Part shown: in pieces, positions 5,299 to 7,580 of the stretch | How the letters are laid out: the number at the start of each line of letters is the position of its first letter | How positions within the stretch are numbered: position 1 is the first letter of the stretch | Assembly: GCA_946480635.1 (NCBI GenBank) | Contig: CAMLKV010000097.1 | Span: 1-7,580, forward strand | Source of the DNA: an uncultured Flavobacterium sp. | Lineage (GTDB): Bacteria > Bacteroidota > Bacteroidia > Flavobacteriales > Flavobacteriaceae | DNA: 7,580 bases | Reading direction: 5' to 3' | Translations under genes and position numbers: made by a program | The notes under the pieces: model-generated | The model's database searches: none | What the model saw: the letters and a program-made list of their open reading frames with translations, nothing else | Told to the model about the DNA's origin: nothing

Positions 5299-7580
5299 AT
5301 GCGTATGTTTAAAAATTACCCTAAATCAGTATTTAAGGCTACATTACTGATTATTTTTATGCTTGGCTTGTCATCTTTTTCTTTTGCACAAGTTACTATT
5401 ACTAAACCAAACTTAACAGTAACGGCCTACTGTTCATTTCCTACAAGTTATTATAACCTTGGAAATATTGTAATTACTGAAAATCAGCAAAACAATTTTT
5501 CAATGACGAAAGATGTTAGTTACACTTTAATTTTAACTGCTCCAACGAATTTTGAATTTAACCCCGGTGTAGGAGGAGGTACAATTAGTGCCTCAGGAGA
5601 TATTGATTCGGCTACAATTGGAATTACTGCAACTACGGTAACGATAACATATGTCAGCAACCAAGGTAATACAAGTAACGGAACAGACGTTTTAACAATC
5701 ACTGGCCTTCAAATAAGAGGAATCAATGCAGTAAGTACAGGTATAGTTTACAGAGCTGCAGGAGCAGCTGGAGGGACAGGATCTATTAATGGTCTATCAT
5801 TACCTACAACATCACTAGCTGATTTAACTTCAAACCTTTCGGTAGCAAGTCCTGCTATAACTACAAATCCTAGTAACGTTTCAATTGGAGCAGGCAGCAA
5901 CGCATCATTTACGGTAGCAGCTTCTAACAATCCTTCTAGTTATACTTGGGAAGTAAGTACAAATGGCGGAGGATCTTGGACTACAGTAACAAACGGAGGT
6001 GTTTACTCTACTGCTACAACAGCTACATTAAACATTACAGCAGCTCCCTATTCGATGAATGGATATATGTATAGAGCAAGAGCAACAAATGGCTGTGGAA
6101 CATCTGCTAATTCAACCAACGCGACATTAACTGTTACTTATTGTATCCCAACAATTAGTGCAACATATCAGCCCCCTACTAATCACCATATAAGAAAAGT
6201 TGAATTTATTGGGACTTTATTAGATGTAACAAACACAAGTACATACAGTACCGTTACTCCATATGGATACCAAGACTTTACTGGTTTAGCAACGAAATCA
6301 CAACAAGCACAAGGTGAAGGTGTTAATATTTATTTTGAATCGCCAAGTTCAGGTTACATGAAAGCATGGGTTGACTGGAACAAAGATGGTGACTTTGCAG
6401 ATTCTGGAGAAACGGTTTATAATTCTGGAGGAGTTTCTCAAGCCTCTACTACATTAGGTTTTATTATTCCAGCTGGAACGCCAGTTGGCGATTACAGAGT
6501 TAGGCTAAGAATCAGCGGAAGAAACTCTGGTGGAGATGCTGGTTATTCATGGGACTCTTGTACAACAAATTTAGCTTATTACGGAGAAACAGAAGACTAT
6601 CTTTTTACTGTTGTGGCAAGTTGTCCTGCAAAAATAACAGCAGTTACAAACGGAAGCGTATGCGGACCTGGGACTGTTACTTTAGGAGCCACAGGATCAG
6701 CAGGTACAACGCAATATAGATGGTATGCTGCCCAAACTGGAGGATCTCAATTAGCAGGCTCTCCAACTGCCACAGGTAGCTGGACAACGCCATCAATAAG
6801 TACAACAACTGATTACTGGGTTACTGCCTACAATGGATCATGTGAATCTCTTGTTAGAACAAAAATAACCGCAACCGTTAAACCAATAGCTGCTCTATCA
6901 TTTGTTACAGCCTCTCCACAAGTTTGTGGTGAAGATGATAAAATACAATTAACTGCCACAGGAAGTTCAGAAATAGTAAACTTAATTGACGAAACTTTTG
7001 AAGGGGGTAGCCTAGGAACTTTCACAGCTTCAACATCAGTTGCACCTGCTTCAGGCACAGTTTCAACTGCGAGTGCATGGCAGAATAAAACAAGTCCATA
7101 CATTCCAACAGGCACTACATGGTTTCCAGCAATTTCATCTGGAATAAATTCAAACAAATTTGCATTTGTTAGTTCAGATGTTGGAACTTGTGGAGCAACC
7201 TGTTACTATGTAATTGACAACTCCCTAGTTTCTCCAACAGTAAACTCGACTAATTTTACTAGTCTAACTTTAGAATTTAAATTGTTTTATGACAGATATT
7301 ATGTTGACGCAAGCAATCCAACAGCTGAATATATGAGTGTTGATGTTTCTACAAATGGAGGCGGAACATGGACAAGTATTAGTGGCAGTATTACAAGCGA
7401 TCAAGGGTATGGAACTAAGTTTAAGCAAATGTCGTACAACCTAAACTCATATATAAATCAAACTAACTTAAAAATAAGAATCCGATACTATACCAGTACT
7501 TGGGCCAATGGTGGTGCTGTTGATGAAATCCTATTATATGGATCAAGACCACTTTCTCCTAATTTCACATGGACAGGTTC
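5299..7580 (+). CDS. Large secreted modular adhesin-like protein, Ig-like and GEVED domains (5' part, open at the window edge)
   Basis: 760 codons are open to the right edge, so the C-terminus is missing. A signal peptide (1-30, cleavage FSFA|Q) directs export. The modules, by residue, are: a Gly/Thr-rich beta module (31-184, with TAPTNFEFNPGVGGG and TITGLQIRGI) of a kind common at the N-terminus of large flavobacterial surface proteins; an Ig-like domain (about 185-281); a GEVED domain (about 282-440) with DWNKDGDF (359-366), a calcium-loop-like motif, and signature GETEDYLF (429-436); a second Ig-like domain (about 442-527, YRWYAAQTGG); and a region (about 528-760) with DETFEGG (564-570), STNGGGTW (684-691) and AVDEILLYG (740-748), typical of a jelly-roll 'choice-of-anchor J' type domain. 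I infer a type IX secretion substrate on or released from the surface, for adhesion or polymer binding; the sorting domain that would prove it lies outside. Start 5299 is preferred, but Met3 (5305) is equally possible. Composition is richer in Thr, Ser and Gly than the neighbours. Confidence 0.93.
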   Translation, partial: MRMFKNYPKSVFKATLLIIFMLGLSSFSFAQVTITKPNLTVTAYCSFPTSYYNLGNIVITENQQNNFSMTKDVSYTLILTAPTNFEFNPGVGGGTISASGDIDSATIGITATTVTITYVSNQGNTSNGTDVLTITGLQIRGINAVSTGIVYRAAGAAGGTGSINGLSLPTTSLADLTSNLSVASPAITTNPSNVSIGAGSNASFTVAASNNPSSYTWEVSTNGGGSWTTVTNGGVYSTATTATLNITAAPYSMNGYMYRARATNGCGTSANSTNATLTVTYCIPTISATYQPPTNHHIRKVEFIGTLLDVTNTSTYSTVTPYGYQDFTGLATKSQQAQGEGVNIYFESPSSGYMKAWVDWNKDGDFADSGETVYNSGGVSQASTTLGFIIPAGTPVGDYRVRLRISGRNSGGDAGYSWDSCTTNLAYYGETEDYLFTVVASCPAKITAVTNGSVCGPGTVTLGATGSAGTTQYRWYAAQTGGSQLAGSPTATGSWTTPSISTTTDYWVTAYNGSCESLVRTKITATVKPIAALSFVTASPQVCGEDDKIQLTATGSSEIVNLIDETFEGGSLGTFTASTSVAPASGTVSTASAWQNKTSPYIPTGTTWFPAISSGINSNKFAFVSSDVGTCGATCYYVIDNSLVSPTVNSTNFTSLTLEFKLFYDRYYVDASNPTAEYMSVDVSTNGGGTWTSISGSITSDQGYGTKFKQMSYNLNSYINQTNLKIRIRYYTSTWANGGAVDEILLYGSRPLSPNFTWTG

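Noticed and set aside
5520..5930. Two 60-residue frames on the - strand
   Set aside because: They are antisense to the adhesin gene, whose Thr/Ala/Gly-rich codons leave few stops on the other strand; no start context or protein features support them.
6828..7157. 109-residue frame on the - strand
   Set aside because: Also antisense within the adhesin coding region; the + strand frame is continuous, has a signal peptide and shows recognisable domains.
5299..7580. Adhesin gene as recently acquired foreign DNA
   Set aside because: Its different base and codon use is explained by Thr/Ser/Gly-rich protein content; no integrase, tRNA, insertion sequence or flanking repeat is seen.

Overview
The window looks like chromosomal DNA from a flavobacterium (phylum Bacteroidota), most likely Flavobacterium or a close relative. 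The evidence is AT-rich DNA, near absence of Shine-Dalgarno sites, promoters of the Bacteroidota form TTG-N(17-23)-TAnnTTTG, three signal peptides that all end Ala|Gln, and a long Ig-like/GEVED surface protein of the kind exported by the type IX secretion system. I see no tRNA, rRNA, CRISPR array, insertion sequence or phage gene.

Left part (1-1680, + strand): the 3' end of lysS (lysyl-tRNA synthetase) with a C-terminal extension that reads like a winged helix, then an intrinsic terminator. Two small secreted helical proteins follow. The first has LTxxQ motifs like the CpxP/Spy family. The second has a good promoter of its own. A perfect 12-bp hairpin at 1651-1678 closes this side and also serves the convergent hemL.

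Middle (1682-4836, - strand): in transcription order, a PLP enzyme of the ACC deaminase/D-cysteine desulfhydrase family, a lipoprotein glucosaminidase with a LysM domain, and hemL (glutamate-1-semialdehyde aminomutase). The first two overlap by 8 bases and share a very good promoter so close to the start codon that the mRNA should be almost leaderless. hemL follows after a 76-bp gap with a weak hairpin. The enzymes have unrelated roles (D-cysteine breakdown, peptidoglycan cleavage, tetrapyrrole synthesis), so this looks like a housekeeping cluster rather than a dedicated pathway.

Right part (4837-7580): a 462-bp very AT-rich divergent gap holds three separate inverted repeats, including a 44-bp near-perfect palindrome, and a candidate promoter. 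It leads into a large secreted modular protein (760 codons visible, open at the right edge): signal peptide, beta-rich N-terminal module, Ig-like domain, GEVED domain with a calcium-loop-like motif, second Ig-like domain, then a jelly-roll-like domain that seems to be inserted inside a third Ig-like domain. No wholly new system is evident. The points most worth a second look are the palindromes in front of the adhesin gene, the nested adhesin domain, the near-leaderless promoter and the LysS extension.
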